Below are positions 1 through 10,100 of a stretch of DNA of 50,236 bases, piece by piece (position 1 is the first letter of the stretch; the number at the start of each line of letters is the position of its first letter). The position numbers were made by a program, and so were the translations under genes. The notes under the pieces were generated by a model. The model saw only the letters and a program-made list of their open reading frames with translations, was not told the DNA's origin and ran no database searches. Origin of the DNA: Clostridium sp. D43t1_170807_H7 (GTDB lineage: Bacteria; Bacillota; Clostridia; Clostridiales; Clostridiaceae); the NCBI RefSeq assembly GCF_015555905.1, contig NZ_JADNLK010000019.1, positions 1-50,236 on the forward strand, written 5' to 3'.

Positions 1-102
1 AACTTCACTTCTTATTTTTTCCATATAAACTTTTAATAATCACTTAATCCAGCCGTCGCTTTTAGCGATTTAGTTCTATTATACAATTGTTCATTAATCA
101 TT

Positions 103-118
103 ATATTTATTGTACACT
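103..118 (-). repeat. 16-bp motif shared in inverted orientation with the right edge
   Basis: The minus strand here reads AGTGTACAATAAATAT. The same 16 bases occur on the plus strand at 50153-50168, immediately before a strong hairpin. Flanking sequences then diverge. It may be the tip of a related insertion-sequence end, or a chance match in AT-rich DNA. Bases 1-102 hold only a small hairpin (TCGCT/AGCGA near 58-70) and, on the minus strand, a possible ORF start running off the window. Confidence 0.35.
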
Positions 119-161
119 AAAAACAGTAAAATCAAAGCAAATTTTACTTTTTATTCATATA

Positions 162-426
162 TTAGTCTTTTAATCTTAAATCCTTTATTAAAGATATAGA
201 ATGTGTTGAATTAGCATGAATAAAGAATTTCTTAGGATTATTTTTTTCCATACTTAGATATTTTGTCATGATTACAAAAAGGTAACACTTGCTCTTATTA
301 AACCTACTTTCAGCGATTTCTTCATTTATAGAGTTAACAATCCCATTTGACATCAATACATTCTTTAAAAATTCAAATACCTTGCCTTGCTCATATGTAT
401 TTAATTGTGAAACTTGTTGGTAAATA
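162..426 (-). pseudogene. Decayed transposase N-terminus (IS1595-like, tentative)
   Basis: On the minus strand the frame reads QVSQLNTYEQGKVFEFLKN, then an NEEIAESRF segment, then Cys-Tyr-Leu-Phe. Moving one base into the next frame at that point gives CNHDKISKYGK, which looks like the second half of a CxxC zinc-ribbon knuckle. This layout (helical leader, then zinc ribbon with a KYGK tail) is what I know from N-termini of IS1595-type transposases. No start codon, catalytic domain or second CxxC follows, so this is a frameshifted, truncated fragment. It lies just downstream of the six-gene operon's last gene. Family assignment is from memory of the pattern and is uncertain; the decay itself is clear from the frameshift and missing remainder. 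Confidence 0.42.
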
Positions 427-464
427 AGACCAAAGTTTTTTTCTGTTTCAAAGCTTTGGTCTTA
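425..464 (-). terminator. Hairpin at the end of the DUF4132/MoxR operon
   Basis: An 11-bp perfect stem (TAAGACCAAAG / CTTTGGTCTTA) with an 18-nt loop spans the stop codon of the last operon gene. On the minus strand it is followed by only a weak T-rich stretch, so termination may be inefficient. No other candidate terminator lies between the operon and the transposase remnant. Confidence 0.5.
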
Positions 465-786
465 TATTTGCGACATATTTACCTTTTATATTTAATATTT
501 CAAGTTGCTCTTTACAAATTAAGCAATAATTATTCAATTTGCAATACTTGTCAATACATTCACTATAATCAAACTTAAAGGTATGTTTTTTACTTTCTAG
601 CTTTTCATATAAAAATCCTAAAACTTCTTCTGCGTAAGTAAGATTATATATTTTCGCACTTTTTTCTAATCTTTTTAGTTCATTAATAGTAAATTCATGA
701 GCTGCAAAAAAACCACTACTTAATAATTGTGCTAATGTATCTTGGACTTCAGAAATAAACTCTAAAATAACATCATAATCATTCAT
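448..786 (-). CDS. Small unrecognised protein, last gene of the DUF4132/MoxR/VWA/SWIM operon
   Basis: A 112-residue protein from the ATG at 786, which has a GGGAG ribosome-binding site 11 nt upstream; an in-frame upstream ATG at 804 would add six residues but lacks a good site. I do not recognise the family. It is predicted mostly helical (residues 1-70), with four cysteines in the C-terminal third (C77, C82, C88, C91) that could bind a metal. It begins a few bases after the stop of the SWIM gene, so it is almost certainly co-transcribed and probably works with that system. E. coli, which has the same five larger genes, has no counterpart that I know of. Coding is supported by operon position and codon use like its neighbours; the function is unknown. 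Confidence 0.7.
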   Translation of the reverse strand: MNDYDVILEFISEVQDTLAQLLSSGFFAAHEFTINELKRLEKSAKIYNLTYAEEVLGFLYEKLESKKHTFKFDYSECIDKYCKLNNYCLICKEQLEILNIKGKYVANIRPKL

Positions 787-808
787 CAATTTTATTACTC
801 CCATTTTA

Positions 809-2506
809 TTAAGTTAAGCTTTCAATCTCATTGTCTCTAAAATATGATATAGGATAAAACTTAATCTTACCTTCATCAATATAAACTCTTCCAAAAAACA
901 TTGGAACCTTTCCCCTTTTATATAATCTCTCTAAAGTTTTTATAAGATGCTTTTTTTCAAGTGAAAACTTAATATTTATTTCCATAACATTTTCATCTTT
1001 ATCTTTTATTTCCAAAGTAAAAGTTTGAGTTATATTATCAAATTTACTTTCTCCAAACTTATTACCTTCTAAGAAAACTAAATTATAATTTTCATTATTT
1101 TTCTTTTTATTCAAAAAAACACTATCTATAACCTTTTCCCAATTATCAAACTTATATCTTTCTAAGTTTAAACTAGCTATATCTGACAATCCAATTAAAT
1201 CTCCTCTTGATTCATTACTAGATGATATTCTATTTTGTAAATTAACTTTTCCACCTTTCAATTTAAAATGAATTTTATCTAATTCTTCTAATTTACATTT
1301 TAAACCCCAAGGTGCCACATTATTGTCTATAATATAATTTCTTCTTGGCATATTATCATAGTAGGTTGCTATTGCTTTTGTAAAAGTAAATATTTCTCCT
1401 CTTTTATTTTCAAAAAAATAATAAGTCGTTCCCTTATATCCTGAGTTACTTGTCCAATTTTCTTCACCTATACCATTTAACTCTATTACAGGAATGCTAT
1501 AATATGAACTTTTAAACTCTCCAATTATTTCTGATATAATATTAAAATTATTAGAATTTTCAAGAGTTAATGTTTTTATATAAAGTGTAGTAAGTATGTT
1601 TAATAATTTTTCATTTTTAAAGGCTGCATTTTTATTAAAATATAATATAATTTCTTCTCTTATTCCTCTTAAAGTTTTTTCAAAGTTTGGCAAATCACAA
1701 TTATGGCATTTTATAGCCATATTATTAATTGAATCTAGTATAGTTTCTGGCACTCTTGATATTCCACTTATTAATATTTCTTCAATTAAGTTTCGTATCT
1801 CCACAGTTGCTTTTTTTATATTTTCATAATCTAAAACTTCTTTGCTAATCAAATAATTATTTAATTCTTCTAAAGATATATAATTTTTATAAAGCTTATA
1901 CAATATTAATGCTTCTGCTTTATGAATGCATAATTCCTTGCTTTTACAACTACATAAACTATTTTCAATATCATCTAACAATCGTACCTTTATTAACTCT
2001 TCACCAAAATCAACTGTTACCATGGCTGTCTCTGTAATTGTATAATTAATTCCAAAATTTATTTTTCTTATTATATCAACTAATGCTTTCTCTCCAATAT
2101 TTTTTTTAATATTTTCAATATTATATTCTTTAAGTCTTATAAACTCCTTTGTTTCAATTTTATCTTCTTCAAGTTGTTCTTCGTTACACTCTTCCTTAAT
2201 CTCTCCAAATATCTTTTCTTTATTGTTCATGATATATAAATAGCACATGATTATATGCTTACAAATAGTTCTTGATGGACAACTACACTTATATTTTTGT
2301 ACTTCCTCATTAACAGAACATGTAATATCATCAATTTTAAATTCTATATAATCATCTTTAATGTCATATTCAATAGACTCTAATTTTTCAAGATCTTTAT
2401 TGGCTCTTTTAACAATTCCTTTATTACTTATTCCAATAAGATAATCTTCATCTAAACTATTTATATAACTATTTAACCTTTCTAAGAAAGTATTTTCCCT
2501 ATCCAT
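809..2506 (-). CDS. SWIM zinc-finger protein (YehQ-like)
   Basis: A 565-residue protein with two SWIM-type motifs (CxCx5CxH): C74-C76-C82-H84 and C185-C187-C193-H195. SWIM fingers bind zinc and are used for nucleic-acid or protein contacts. The rest is a long region without a motif I can name. The start overlaps the end of the VWA gene by 25 nt and has an AGGAGGG site inside that gene, so the two are translationally coupled. In E. coli the corresponding gene beside MoxR, DUF5682 and VWA genes is yehQ. The likely role is a target-binding or scaffold component of the multi-protein system, but that is inference. Length is in the usual range for the family and no damage is seen. Confidence 0.85.
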   Translation of the reverse strand: MDRENTFLERLNSYINSLDEDYLIGISNKGIVKRANKDLEKLESIEYDIKDDYIEFKIDDITCSVNEEVQKYKCSCPSRTICKHIIMCYLYIMNNKEKIFGEIKEECNEEQLEEDKIETKEFIRLKEYNIENIKKNIGEKALVDIIRKINFGINYTITETAMVTVDFGEELIKVRLLDDIENSLCSCKSKELCIHKAEALILYKLYKNYISLEELNNYLISKEVLDYENIKKATVEIRNLIEEILISGISRVPETILDSINNMAIKCHNCDLPNFEKTLRGIREEIILYFNKNAAFKNEKLLNILTTLYIKTLTLENSNNFNIISEIIGEFKSSYYSIPVIELNGIGEENWTSNSGYKGTTYYFFENKRGEIFTFTKAIATYYDNMPRRNYIIDNNVAPWGLKCKLEELDKIHFKLKGGKVNLQNRISSSNESRGDLIGLSDIASLNLERYKFDNWEKVIDSVFLNKKKNNENYNLVFLEGNKFGESKFDNITQTFTLEIKDKDENVMEINIKFSLEKKHLIKTLERLYKRGKVPMFFGRVYIDEGKIKFYPISYFRDNEIESLT

Positions 2507-3645
2507 TCTGCTAACCCTCCTGGCGTCATTGAAGCTACTTCTGCTCCTAAAGCTGCCATATTTTTAGCTGCATTTTTATCATATACAGCTTCTGCTTCCA
2601 TATTTAAAGCAGTAAGAACTATTAACTTTGCACCACTTTCAATAATAGATTTTACTCTTCCATACATTCTTTTATAATCATATCCTTCATATAAATCGCT
2701 AACTAAAATAACAATTGTTCTATGTGGATTCTCTATTAAACCTTCACAATAAGTAAGTGCCTTAGTTATATTAGTGCCACCACCAAGTTGAATACTCATT
2801 AACGTTTCTACTGGTTCATCAATATATCCACTTAAATCAACTACTTCAGTATCAAATATAACTAAATTAGTTTTTAACATTGGAAGCTTTGAAAATATAC
2901 CTGCCATAATTGCACTATGAATAACAGAATCAAGCATAGATCCACTTTCATCAACAGCAATTATTACATTCCAAGGGTTATACCTTTTTACCCTATCATT
3001 AAAATATATTTTATCTATAACAAGACTTTTTTCATTAACATCATAATTCTTCAAGTTAGCTTTTATAGTTTTCTTAAAATCTATATTTCTTGAATTCTTA
3101 ACTAAACTAGATTTATTTCTATCTATTTGTCCAACAATAGCCTTTTTCACATCATTTTCAAGTTTTTTAGTAATATCTTCTGCAACTTTTTTTACTATTA
3201 TCTTAGCTGTTTCTAAAACTTCACCCTTTAGTAAGTGTTTCATTTGAAGAATATTTTTTAACAGCTCTTCATTAGGTTCTAATTTTTCTAAAACCTCTTT
3301 ATCAGTAAGAAGCTCTGTAAGCTCATATTTATCCAATGCATGCTTTTCTAATATTTCTACTGTTTCTTTTGGAAATAACTTTCTTATCTCTATTATCCAA
3401 GATGGTACTGTTAAATTTGATGGCCCTAAAGATCCCATTTTTCTCTTTTCTTTTCTTACTCCATCTTCTTCCCCATATTCCCTTCCATATAAAAAATCTA
3501 AGGCATTATCCATATTCATATACTTTATGCCACTTTCTTCATCAGAAAATTCTATTTGATTATTTGCATATTTCCCTAATATAAGTCTCCATTTATTTAA
3601 GTTTGAAGCAGTATTTTTATCATAATTATTATTTATTTTATTCAT
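2482..3645 (-). CDS. VWA-domain protein (YehP-like)
   Basis: A 387-residue protein with a C-terminal von Willebrand factor A domain (about residues 200-387). The metal-ion-dependent adhesion site is intact: AVDESGSM supplies DxSxS, GGGTN the threonine and VSDLYEG the second aspartate. The N-terminal half is helical and charged, with no signal peptide or membrane segment, so the protein is cytoplasmic. MoxR ATPases commonly pair with such VWA proteins, acting as ATP-driven chaperone plus substrate adaptor. Its ATG overlaps the DUF5682 stop (TAATG), giving tight translational coupling. The E. coli counterpart by context is yehP. The partner or substrate cannot be read from the sequence. Confidence 0.88.
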   Translation of the reverse strand: MNKINNNYDKNTASNLNKWRLILGKYANNQIEFSDEESGIKYMNMDNALDFLYGREYGEEDGVRKEKRKMGSLGPSNLTVPSWIIEIRKLFPKETVEILEKHALDKYELTELLTDKEVLEKLEPNEELLKNILQMKHLLKGEVLETAKIIVKKVAEDITKKLENDVKKAIVGQIDRNKSSLVKNSRNIDFKKTIKANLKNYDVNEKSLVIDKIYFNDRVKRYNPWNVIIAVDESGSMLDSVIHSAIMAGIFSKLPMLKTNLVIFDTEVVDLSGYIDEPVETLMSIQLGGGTNITKALTYCEGLIENPHRTIVILVSDLYEGYDYKRMYGRVKSIIESGAKLIVLTALNMEAEAVYDKNAAKNMAALGAEVASMTPGGLAEWIGKILS

Positions 3646-6074
3646 TATAATAAATTCCCCTCCTTCATAACTTTTATAGCATATCTATCTAGCTCTGTAG
3701 CAATACTTAATATCTTAGGATTTATAGCATGTACTTCATTAAACTCTTTTTTAGACTTACCATATATACTAGCTACCTTTTCCCCTATTTCATCTATTTC
3801 TCTTGGTGTAAAATAACTAAATGCTAATCTTAAATTTGGAATAACCTTAATAAATTCATCATCTGAAACTTCATTTACAAGCTTATCTATAGACTTTAAA
3901 ATTGTAAAATCTATAAATACTAAATCCTTTGCTGTTGCAAATAACCCTATTAAGAATGTAGGAACTTTTAGTACCATATCTTTTGTTCCTAAAATATATC
4001 CTTCAATAGCATCACATATTCTTTTTTCATTTATATCATTTAATCCAAATAAAATACCTAATGCAGCTCCTTCAATACCTTCATTACATTCTTTATAATT
4101 TAAAAGTGAGTAAATTGCTTCTTTAAATAAGTTATCATCTAATTTAAATTGTCTACTTAAAACTATATTAAAAATATTCTTTAAAGCCTCAATGGTTTTC
4201 TGACTATTATCTTCACTTTCATGATGTAAATCTGGTATTAATATTGATATTTTACTATAACATGAAAAAATAATATTTTTTACTTCATCCATAGAAGGTA
4301 TATTATATAATTCCTTCATGCTATAAATACAATTTAAATTTCTTAAACATTCAACTAAAGAATAAAAACTTCCATCATTTGATATCGCTTCTTTAAGTGC
4401 TGAAAAGCTATATTCAAATATTTTACTTACTCCCATTTCAAAAGCTTCAACTAAAATTCTAGATATATCTTGTGAGTTTTTAGCATTTTCTTTTATATCC
4501 TTTTTTATTAAAGTAATTACTGCTTCTTTAATAGTTCCTCCATAAACTGATTTATCAATTAAAGTTGAATCTACGCTAACACTCCACTTATATTTCCAAC
4601 TTTCTCTTACAAGGTTTAAATTCTTCTTTAACAACAAATTAGGTCCTTTCACAACCTTTGAAAATCCCGTTTCTAAATAATTCATTCTATGAAAAAAACA
4701 ACTTATTTCTCTATGTCTTTGTGAAGAAAAAATTTGAAGTACTAATTCCTGTTCCGCTGTATACCCAATTTTTAATTTATATTTTTCACTTAAATTTCTA
4801 AAATCAGTTACAATAGGCGGTACCTCTGTATCTTTACAAAGTACCCCTATTTCCTTTCCTGTTATCTCTTTAGTTAAAATCTTAAGTGGACTTTCTGTAG
4901 AAATATTTAATTCACCCTTTATAAAGGAAGATATTATACTATCAACTAATTCATATACTCCACATTGATTTTTTCCTCTTAATTGTGCTAGCCCTTTACA
5001 CATATTAAATGCACATATTTCATCAAAGGTAGAAATTCCTATATCTGCTTTTCTAGCTGCCTTACCAGTTTTAACTATGCTATTAATGACAGCTTTCTCA
5101 TAATAATTTGTTTCTTTATCTTCAATACCTTTCCATACAGTTTCATAAAAGCATGGGTACGGCATTCCACTAGCATATCCATTAAGCATACTACATGCTT
5201 CCATAGAATATGGCATAACATAAACATTACTATCCCCTTTATTAAATTTATGAATCTTAGGCTTAAGCTTTTGATCTAATAAGCTTATTATTCCATAAGT
5301 ATGAAAACCACCTGTTACAACTAAGATCCTCTTCTTCTTTTCACTATGCTCTTGAATTTTAGAAGCCATAAATATTTCTCTTTCTATACATCCATCTTCA
5401 ATTAAAGCTTCCCTTGTTGTATTTATTCTTGAAAGATAACAATATGAAAGCATATTCATAACAAACTTTTCTGTAGAAATATTAATACCCTCAATTTCAA
5501 ATAACTTTTCCCAAAGTTCATTAAAACTCCTACAGCCTTGCTTTTCACATAATCTTTCTATATATTTATTTTCTTCTAATAAATAATCATCATTATAATT
5601 ATTTTTATCTTGTTCTTTTAAAAGACCTTTCCCCTCTTCACATTTAATAAGAATTTCACTATAGGGTAAATCAATAAATTCTGTTTCTATATTTCTCTTT
5701 TTCCCTTCTCTTAAAGCTACAAGCTCTGGTGAATAATTTAAAAATGGATAATAACACTTATATCTTTTTTTCTCATCACTTATATACCCCTTAGAATCAT
5801 AATAAGAATAATAAATTGCAAAAGGAGCTTTACTTTCTTCATCACATAAAAACTCCTTTATTTTATTTCCATCAATTATTCCTTCTATTAATATTATCTC
5901 AGGATTATACTTATTAATTACATTTTTTAAATGATATGAGCAAGCTGGACTATGATGTCTTACTGGGAAAAATACGATATTAGAATTAAAATTAAATGAC
6001 TTTTTAAATAGGTACTCTATTTCTTCACTTTCATTTATTTTATCCATTTCCTTGCTTCGTAGTATTTCTTCCAT
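3645..6074 (-). CDS. DUF5682 protein (YehM-like; TraB/ChaN-type N-terminal fold likely)
   Basis: An 809-residue cytoplasmic protein. The N-terminal third carries FFPVRHHSPACSYHL, then IILIEG, and later VVTGGFHTYGI. These His/Glu signatures are those of DUF5682 and resemble the wider TraB/ChaN/EreA-like group of putative metal- or heme-binding hydrolases. The C-terminal two thirds are helical with no recognised enzyme motif. The start at 6074 has a GGTGGAG site 4 nt upstream and overlaps the MoxR gene by 40 nt; an internal ATG at 6047 is an alternative. The stop overlaps the VWA start by one base. It corresponds to E. coli yehM. An enzymatic activity is possible but not demonstrated by what is visible here. 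Confidence 0.85.
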   Translation of the reverse strand: MEEILRSKEMDKINESEEIEYLFKKSFNFNSNIVFFPVRHHSPACSYHLKNVINKYNPEIILIEGIIDGNKIKEFLCDEESKAPFAIYYSYYDSKGYISDEKKRYKCYYPFLNYSPELVALREGKKRNIETEFIDLPYSEILIKCEEGKGLLKEQDKNNYNDDYLLEENKYIERLCEKQGCRSFNELWEKLFEIEGINISTEKFVMNMLSYCYLSRINTTREALIEDGCIEREIFMASKIQEHSEKKKRILVVTGGFHTYGIISLLDQKLKPKIHKFNKGDSNVYVMPYSMEACSMLNGYASGMPYPCFYETVWKGIEDKETNYYEKAVINSIVKTGKAARKADIGISTFDEICAFNMCKGLAQLRGKNQCGVYELVDSIISSFIKGELNISTESPLKILTKEITGKEIGVLCKDTEVPPIVTDFRNLSEKYKLKIGYTAEQELVLQIFSSQRHREISCFFHRMNYLETGFSKVVKGPNLLLKKNLNLVRESWKYKWSVSVDSTLIDKSVYGGTIKEAVITLIKKDIKENAKNSQDISRILVEAFEMGVSKIFEYSFSALKEAISNDGSFYSLVECLRNLNCIYSMKELYNIPSMDEVKNIIFSCYSKISILIPDLHHESEDNSQKTIEALKNIFNIVLSRQFKLDDNLFKEAIYSLLNYKECNEGIEGAALGILFGLNDINEKRICDAIEGYILGTKDMVLKVPTFLIGLFATAKDLVFIDFTILKSIDKLVNEVSDDEFIKVIPNLRLAFSYFTPREIDEIGEKVASIYGKSKKEFNEVHAINPKILSIATELDRYAIKVMKEGNLL

Positions 6075-7150
6075 AACTCTCCACCCTCTATAGCCTTTGA
6101 CTTAACTATAACATTAAAATAATTTTTTAACTTTTCCAAATCATCCCTAGTTTCCTTTGCTACTGCGCCTATAATATTTTGTACTAGTCCATCAACATTA
6201 ATTTGTGATTCTCCATAATAATATGAATTCATCATACTTTGATAATATACTGAAACTGCTTCTGCTGTACTCATAACTGCAGATGGCTTATCAATTCTTG
6301 TACCTTGCGAAGATACACCTTCTCTAAGTTCATGAAATGTTGTTGCAAGTAATTTTGCAACATCCTCATCAACCTTCATATCTATATTATTTTCTTTTCT
6401 TAGCTTTTCAACTTCATTAATAATTATTTGTGATTCTAATGCAACTTCTTTAATAGGAAAAATAGTTTCAAAATTAAACCTTCTTTTTAAAGCACTACTC
6501 ATCTCATTAACACCTTTATCTCTTGTATTTGCAGTACCAATTACATTAAAACCATGTTTTGCAAAAAGAATTCCATCATCACCATTAAGCTCTGGAATAT
6601 TTAAAACTTTATCACTTAATACACTTATTAAGCTATCTTGTATTTCTGCTGGACATCTTGTTATTTCTTCAAACCTTGTAATTATCCCATTTTTCATTCC
6701 AACAAAAAGAGGGGCTTCAACTAAAGCTTCTCTACTTGGTCCCTTAGCCAATAACATTGCATAATTCCAAGAATACTTAATCATATCTTCTGTAGTCCCT
6801 GCTGTTCCTTGAATTGTATTAGTTGAACTTCCACAAATACTTGCAGATAGTAACTCTGAAAGCATAGTCTTTGCAGTTCCAGGCTCTCCAACTAACATAA
6901 GTCCTCTATTTCCAGCTAGTGTAATAATACATCTTTCAACTAAAGTATCGTTTCCAAAAAACTTTTTTGTTATTTTTACTTCCTTATTTCTATATACTAA
7001 AGGCTTATTGCTTCCTAAAATAAAAGTCCTTACTGCCTTTGGCGAAAGCAACCAACTTTCTGGCTTTATTCCATCATCATATTTTTTTAATGCAGCTAGC
7101 TCTTCTTTATAAAGAACCTCCACTGGTGGTTTTAACATTTTAGAATCCAT
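6035..7150 (-). CDS. MoxR-type AAA+ ATPase (YehL-like)
   Basis: An AAA+ ATPase of about 371 residues. Walker A is GEPGTAKT, the Walker B region is GIITRFEEIT, sensor 1 is VIGTANTRD and the arginine finger lies in SSALKRRF. The Walker B position usually filled by Asp before Glu is Glu here (FEE), a conservative change. A GTG at 7168 overlaps the upstream TAG stop and would add six residues, but the ATG at 7150 has GGGG six bases upstream and is preferred. MoxR ATPases remodel or load metal into client proteins with a VWA partner, which is encoded two genes downstream. It corresponds to E. coli yehL. It is presumably the motor of the six-gene system. Confidence 0.9.
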   Translation of the reverse strand: MDSKMLKPPVEVLYKEELAALKKYDDGIKPESWLLSPKAVRTFILGSNKPLVYRNKEVKITKKFFGNDTLVERCIITLAGNRGLMLVGEPGTAKTMLSELLSASICGSSTNTIQGTAGTTEDMIKYSWNYAMLLAKGPSREALVEAPLFVGMKNGIITRFEEITRCPAEIQDSLISVLSDKVLNIPELNGDDGILFAKHGFNVIGTANTRDKGVNEMSSALKRRFNFETIFPIKEVALESQIIINEVEKLRKENNIDMKVDEDVAKLLATTFHELREGVSSQGTRIDKPSAVMSTAEAVSVYYQSMMNSYYYGESQINVDGLVQNIIGAVAKETRDDLEKLKNYFNVIVKSKAIEGGELWKKYYEARKWIK

Positions 7151-7167
7151 ATATATCCCCTTTTTCA

Positions 7168-10100
7168 CTATCTAAGTTTTCTCCAACCCTCATTAGTCCT
7201 AGTACTTGAAGATAATGCATTATCAACGTTATACATTATTTCACTATATAATTTTTCTGGAACATCCTTTAACTTCATTAAATACTTATCTGTCTTATTA
7301 CTATAGTAATTTAATATCTTATCTTCACTATCTACATTGTAAAATTTAACAGTAAACATTGTAGTATCATCATACTCATAGCCAACTGATGATCCTTCAA
7401 AATTTATTTCAGCATATATATTTAATTCTTTATTAAACTTATAAAACTCTGAATAACCTCCAGCATCATAAATATTTCCTCTATACCATCCTAATTTAAG
7501 AAGTTTACTACTTAAAGATAATCCACTTATAATTTTCCCTGCATAAGTCTCATCTTCTGTCATTTCTTTCTGTTCTTCAGAAACTAAAAATACTCTTCTA
7601 TTTAACTGTTCAATTGGCTGTATAATTTCATAGTCCTCAAGCTGATTCTTCCACTCTTCTATGTCTTCACTGCTACATTCTAATGGATGTACTAATCCAA
7701 TTTTAATTTTCTTCTTTGATTCTTCATCTTCTAAAAGAGTAAATTCATCTTCATCTTTAGTATTAAATGTTCCATCTTCCATATATCTAAAGGTTTCCTT
7801 TAATATTCCCTTCTCATAAGCTCCCCATATTAACCCTATAGCAAACTGATGCATAATAGGATTATTTACAAATAAATTAATCCATGAATCTACAGTCCAT
7901 CTTCTATTATTTGATAATGCTAAATCTAATCTTGAGCTTTGAATACTAACTGTATTTTTAAGTTGTTTCTTAAATACTTTAAATTCATCATAAGATTTCT
8001 TTGCCATATCCTCATTATCTTTCTTAGCTGGCTTAGGCAAGTTCTTTAATTTCTTATTATTTTCATCAAAAACTTCTATTTCAAGGCTAGGTGTCAAATT
8101 AACAATAAACTTCCTAGTTCCATAATCAAATATTCTTTGTCCATTTTTATCAAAATCTAATGTTGAAACTATTTTATCTGAAAGTTCTTCTCTATCAACT
8201 CCCAACTCCTTTGCCGCAAAATCTAATGCTTGTCCTGCTGCTGTCTTAACTGAATTATATTTAAATTTTCTTGAAATACCATCAGCAATTAATAATGCAC
8301 TATTACTTCCATTTAAAGCTAATGCATATACTGCCTCGCAAGCTAAAGCCCCTCTTGAATTTTTAGCCCAATCATTAATTTTACTATTAAGCTTTACAAT
8401 TGCCTTTTCTCCACCAAATCTTGAAACTAAACTTAAAATATATTTTTTCTTTACTTCTGCATTATTAGAAATCCATATATCAAAAATATTATTAACTAAA
8501 TTTTCAAAATCAAATTTTTCTAATTTTTCAGCCAATCTTTCACCATCACTGCTTCTTCCTATCTTTGTTAATGATGAATAACATATCAAAATAGCTTGCA
8601 AATATTCTACACTACATATCTCATTGCTATCTTTAAATCTCACTTTTGGCAATGTTTCAAAGTCTAACCACTTTAAACTACTTTTTTTATTTCCTTTTAA
8701 TATTTTTTTTATAAAATCTTCATTACTTAACTCTTCTACTTCTTCAGTAGCTTTCTTAATACCTAATATTTTTATTATTAATTCCTTATTATTTTGAGAT
8801 TTTTCTATTTGTAATAAAGCATTTAGATTTTCTATAATTATATTTTTTTCCTCTTCATTAACTTTGTTATTATCGATGAACTTATCCAAAACTCTAATTG
8901 CAACTTCTCTTTCACTTTGCTTTTTAGCATTAAGCTTTAGTATAACCTTATCTAAATATTTTACTGAGTCCTTAAAAATATCTATAATCTGTTCTTTAAC
9001 TACTTTGGACGTATCAGAAAAATTATCTAAAATTATTTGTGCATTTTCTTCATTTTGTTTCATATAAATTTTGCTTAAATATAATCCTCTTCCTTTTGGA
9101 CACATTTTTTTAATATTACTAATTACCTCAGTTCTATGATTTTTAATCAAATCTTTTATTACTACATCAATCATATTTTTGTAAGTACTTGTATAACTAT
9201 AACTATCAACTAATAAATCAATACACTTCATTCTATCAATTATTGCTATATTATACTTTTCTGCTATATTGTAATTTTTAACTATACATTCTAAATTTGT
9301 TTTATTATCTTTTACATTAGAAATACTACCTATCACTTCTCCAAAATTAAGTGTAAATAGTATTGCTATTATTTTTTCATAAACTTTGTTACACTCTAAT
9401 TCAGCTAAAAATTTCATTGAATTAATAAAATTATAATTCGCATACGCTCTTATTGGGTAATCTTTTAACTTATCTAAATCATTTCTTATACTTTCAAAGC
9501 TTATTTCATCATTTAAAAACGAAACTATTTGTGATATTAAATTAATATCTGTATTTCCTTCACTTAAGATTTTTTTAATAGTATCTTTACATCTTGATTC
9601 TATATTTTTAATATAAGTATTTTTTTCTTCTTCATCATGAATAAAAGGCACTAAATTATATCTTATATCTTCATTACATAATAAAATAGCTTCACTAAAT
9701 GCTTTGCTATTCTCTTTTGATTTGTATTTCAAAAAATTATTATCCACCTGATAGTAATACTTATTAACTTCGTAAGCAATAAAGTATTTTGTAGATATAT
9801 CAAGCTTTTTATCTAGGTCATAATCTTTTTTATTTTCTAAACCTGACATATCAATTATTACTTTAACTGCCTCTTTATAATTTGCTTCAATAAATAATTT
9901 AACTAATTTATCTAAAACTTTAGACTTATCTCTGTGTAAGCATGAAATAGCTATCATAAATTTAAATAAATAAGTACTATATTTACTAGCTTTAATTAAA
10001 TTTACTAATGGTTTCACCTCATTTTCATTATAATTTTTTCCATTAACAATATAATCCTTAATACTTTTTATCTGTTCTTTTGTAATATTATTTTCAAATA

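Noticed and set aside
1596..1829. Open frame on the plus strand inside the SWIM gene
   Set aside because: It is antisense to a well-supported coding region, has no ribosome-binding site and encodes a low-complexity hydrophobic peptide typical of antisense frames in AT-rich genes.
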